This document shows positions 32,994 through 34,517 of a DNA stretch of 34,517 nt, one piece after another (positions within the stretch are counted from its first letter, which is position 1; every line of letters begins with the position of its first letter). A model generated the notes under the pieces. That model did no database searches and was not told where the DNA came from. It worked only from the letters and a program-made list of their open reading frames with translations. The stretch lies in the NCBI GenBank assembly GCA_017516925.1, contig JAFXAQ010000052.1, positions 1 through 34,517 on the forward strand. Reading direction: 5' to 3'. The DNA is from Oscillospiraceae bacterium. Its GTDB lineage: Bacteria; Bacillota; Clostridia; Oscillospirales; Oscillospiraceae. A program made the translations under genes and the position numbers.

Positions 32994-33021
32994 ATTATAA
33001 TGAATTTACGGGAAAAAGCAA
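32994..33021 (-). promoter_or_regulatory. Predicted promoter of the Hdr-Flx-Frd operon
   Basis: On the minus strand TTGCTT (33016-33021) and TATAAT (32994-32999) are 16 bases apart, followed by a ~65-base AT-rich leader to the hdrB ATG. The 198-base gap between hdrB and the lipoprotein gene holds no other recognised element, apart from a weak caaaatgcttttg palindrome near 33101-33113. Confidence 0.55.
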
Positions 33022-33123
33022 CAAAAAATGCGAAAAAATTAAAAAACTGCATATAATACAAAAAAAGCAATTTCAGGAAAAGTTCTTTGTTTAAAAACAC
33101 AAAATGCTTTTGCGAAAAACCTG

Positions 33124-33519
33124 CTAAGCGCTTCGTAAAATGCTGTAAAATTTGGCTGCAATTTCCGGATTGAGTTCCACCCAGGGCTTTTTCGGCGCCT
33201 TAAAATACCGGTGCCCGGCCAAGGCATACGTGCGGATGGCGCCGTCAGATAAGCGCAGGGAAACCAAAAAGTAATTTTGCTGTGCAGTTTCCTTAACCGG
33301 CACCACCTTATTTCGGGATTTTACGCTCCGCAGGCAATTTAAAACAGCCTCAATAATTTGGGTATCCGTATAATTTTTTGTAAATTGCAAATCCTGATGC
33401 TGTCCGGAAATTTCCATTTCAACAACGAAACGGCATAAGGGTTCTGCCTCTTTTTGACATCCGGAAAGAGCGCATATCATCAAGCAAAAAATCAAGAGTA
33501 TTATGAAAGCACGCTTCAT
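33124..33519 (-). CDS. Small putative lipoprotein
   Basis: A 131-residue secreted protein that I do not recognise. A lipoprotein signal peptide (MKRAFIILLIFCLMICALSGC) places the lipidated Cys at residue 21. The mature part (about 110 residues) is mixed alpha/beta with no clear enzymatic motif; VSLRLSDGAIRTYALAGHRYF suggests a small beta-rich fold. The start at 33519 follows AAGGTG. It lies downstream of asnS, separated by a terminator and an 80-base gap, and is probably transcribed alone. It is the one intact gene in the window that ends with TAG. Confidence 0.75.
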   Translation of the reverse strand: MKRAFIILLIFCLMICALSGCQKEAEPLCRFVVEMEISGQHQDLQFTKNYTDTQIIEAVLNCLRSVKSRNKVVPVKETAQQNYFLVSLRLSDGAIRTYALAGHRYFKAPKKPWVELNPEIAAKFYSILRSA

Positions 33520-33598
33520 CCCAACACCTTCTTTCTGTGTTAGGATGCGCCCGTTTATGACATCTATCGCCGGAAAATAACAGAAACAATACCAAATA

Positions 33599-33632
33599 AA
33601 AATGGCTGGCCCGGAAACGAGCCAGCCAAAAT
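33599..33632 (-). terminator. Terminator of asnS
   Basis: A stem tggctggc/gccagcca (33603-33610 with 33621-33628), extended by A:T pairs, ends on the minus strand in ATTTTTATT just past the asnS stop. Confidence 0.8.
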
Positions 33633-33638
33633 TTTCCA

Positions 33639-34517
33639 TTACAGTTCGCAGTTGCCCACAGTTCTGGGGAAGGGGAGCACGTCCCGGATGTTGCCCATAC
33701 CGGTCAGGTACATCACGCAGCGCTCAAAGCCCAGACCAAAGCCTGCGTGACGGGCAGAGCCGTACTTCCGCAGGTCCATATAGAAGCCGTAATCCTCGGG
33801 GTTCATACCCAGCTCCTCAATACGTGCCTTCAGCAGCTCGTAGTTATCCTCACGCTGGCTGCCGCCGATAATTTCACCGATGCCGGGTACCAGACAGTCC
33901 ATAGCGGCAACTGTCTTTCCGTCGGGGTTCAGCTTCATATAGAAGGCCTTGATTTCCTTGGGATAGTCCGTAACGAACACAGGACGCTTGAACACTTCTT
34001 CTGTCAGATAACGCTCGTGCTCAGTCTGCAGGTCACTGCCCCAATGAACGGGATACTGGAATTTGTCGTTGCATTTCTCCAGAATCTCGATGGCCTCGGT
34101 ATAGGTCACGTGACCAAACTCAGAGTTCAGCACGTGGTTCAGCCGGTCCAAAAGACCCTTGTCGATAAACTGGTTGAAGAAGTTCATTTCCTCAGGGGCT
34201 TTTTCCAGCACATAGGCGATGATATACTTAATCATATCCTCAGCCAGGCGCATATCGTCCGCCAGGTCCGCAAAGGCAATTTCCGGCTCAATCATCCAGA
34301 ATTCCGCAGCGTGGCGGGTGGTGTTGGAGTTCTCTGCCCGGAAGGTGGGACCGAAGGTGTAGATGTTCTTAAATGCCATGGCAAAGGTCTCACCGTTCAG
34401 CTGACCGGACACGGTCAGGTTGGTGGGCTTGCCGTAGAAATCCTGAGAGAAATCCACCTTGCCGTCTTCGGTCTTGGGAACATCGTTCAGGTTCAGGGTG
34501 GTCACCTGGAACATTTC
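33639..34517 (-). CDS. asnS: Asparaginyl-tRNA synthetase, C-terminal part (cut by window end)
   Basis: The last 292 codons of a class IIb aminoacyl-tRNA synthetase; the start lies beyond the window. Visible are motif 2 ([25 protein letters not shown]) and motif 3 ([26 protein letters not shown]). Leu-Thr-Val-Ser-Gly-Gln near the left end is typical of AsnRS. The PFPRT ending with few acidic residues separates it from AspRS. It charges tRNA-Asn with asparagine, so the cell needs an asparagine source even though asnA in this window is interrupted. Confidence 0.95.
   Translation of the reverse strand, partial: EMFQVTTLNLNDVPKTEDGKVDFSQDFYGKPTNLTVSGQLNGETFAMAFKNIYTFGPTFRAENSNTTRHAAEFWMIEPEIAFADLADDMRLAEDMIKYIIAYVLEKAPEEMNFFNQFIDKGLLDRLNHVLNSEFGHVTYTEAIEILEKCNDKFQYPVHWGSDLQTEHERYLTEEVFKRPVFVTDYPKEIKAFYMKLNPDGKTVAAMDCLVPGIGEIIGGSQREDNYELLKARIEELGMNPEDYGFYMDLRKYGSARHAGFGLGFERCVMYLTGMGNIRDVLPFPRTVGNCEL

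Overview
The window looks like chromosomal DNA of an anaerobic, probably gut-associated Clostridia (Oscillospirales-like) bacterium. The grounds are strong AGGAGG-type ribosome sites, sigma-A promoters, soluble HdrABC/Flx electron-transfer genes, a Bacillus-type fused rhamnulose-phosphate aldolase/dehydrogenase, and hemicellulose and rhamnose use. The taxonomic call is inference; no rRNA or tRNA gene is present.

Layout. 1-281 is non-coding and dense in palindromes. 282-4911 holds alanine dehydrogenase (minus strand), a DUF4886-type lipoprotein, a Gfo/Idh/MocA oxidoreductase, a FUSC/aromatic-acid-exporter-like membrane protein and a 3'-truncated VanY carboxypeptidase. 4871-8324 is a compact block: a divergent AraC regulator, then an SDR, a divergent type I dehydroquinase-like enzyme and a PIG3-type quinone oxidoreductase. 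8333-10880 holds a tiny Cys-rich membrane protein, BirA and a membrane protein with an E2-acyltransferase-like domain, all on the minus strand. 11002-14193 encodes a GH2 beta-mannosidase and an acetyl-esterase-like hydrolase. 14240-20282 is a four-gene L-rhamnose operon (minus strand). 20398-21800 is a frameshifted cell-surface protein. 21917-22924 is asnA with an internal in-frame TAG. 23019-33021 is a ten-gene minus-strand operon. 33124-34517 holds a small lipoprotein and the 3' part of asnS, cut by the window edge. No gene-free stretch exceeds 300 bases.

The most notable system is the ten-gene operon hdrB-hdrC-hdrA-mvhD/flxD-two Fe-S proteins-flxA-frdB-like-frdA-like-AspT-like transporter. 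It carries a complete soluble Hdr/Flx electron-bifurcation module, whose neighbouring genes mostly overlap. Continuous with it are a fumarate-reductase-type flavoprotein and Fe-S subunit with no membrane anchor, and an AspT/YidE-family carrier with no RCK domains. I infer a soluble NADH-linked fumarate (or related enoate) reductase that may be coupled to ferredoxin reduction, with the carrier moving a dicarboxylate or aspartate.

Three genes are broken in 34.5 kb: vanY is truncated, the surface protein lacks one base in an A-run, and asnA has an internal TAG. Either the genome is decaying locally or the assembly has errors; reads or related strains would decide. The rhamnose operon (isomerase, kinase, fused aldolase/dehydrogenase, and a tandem aldolase whose second half has lost its active site) and the mannosidase/esterase pair point to growth on plant or mucosal glycans.
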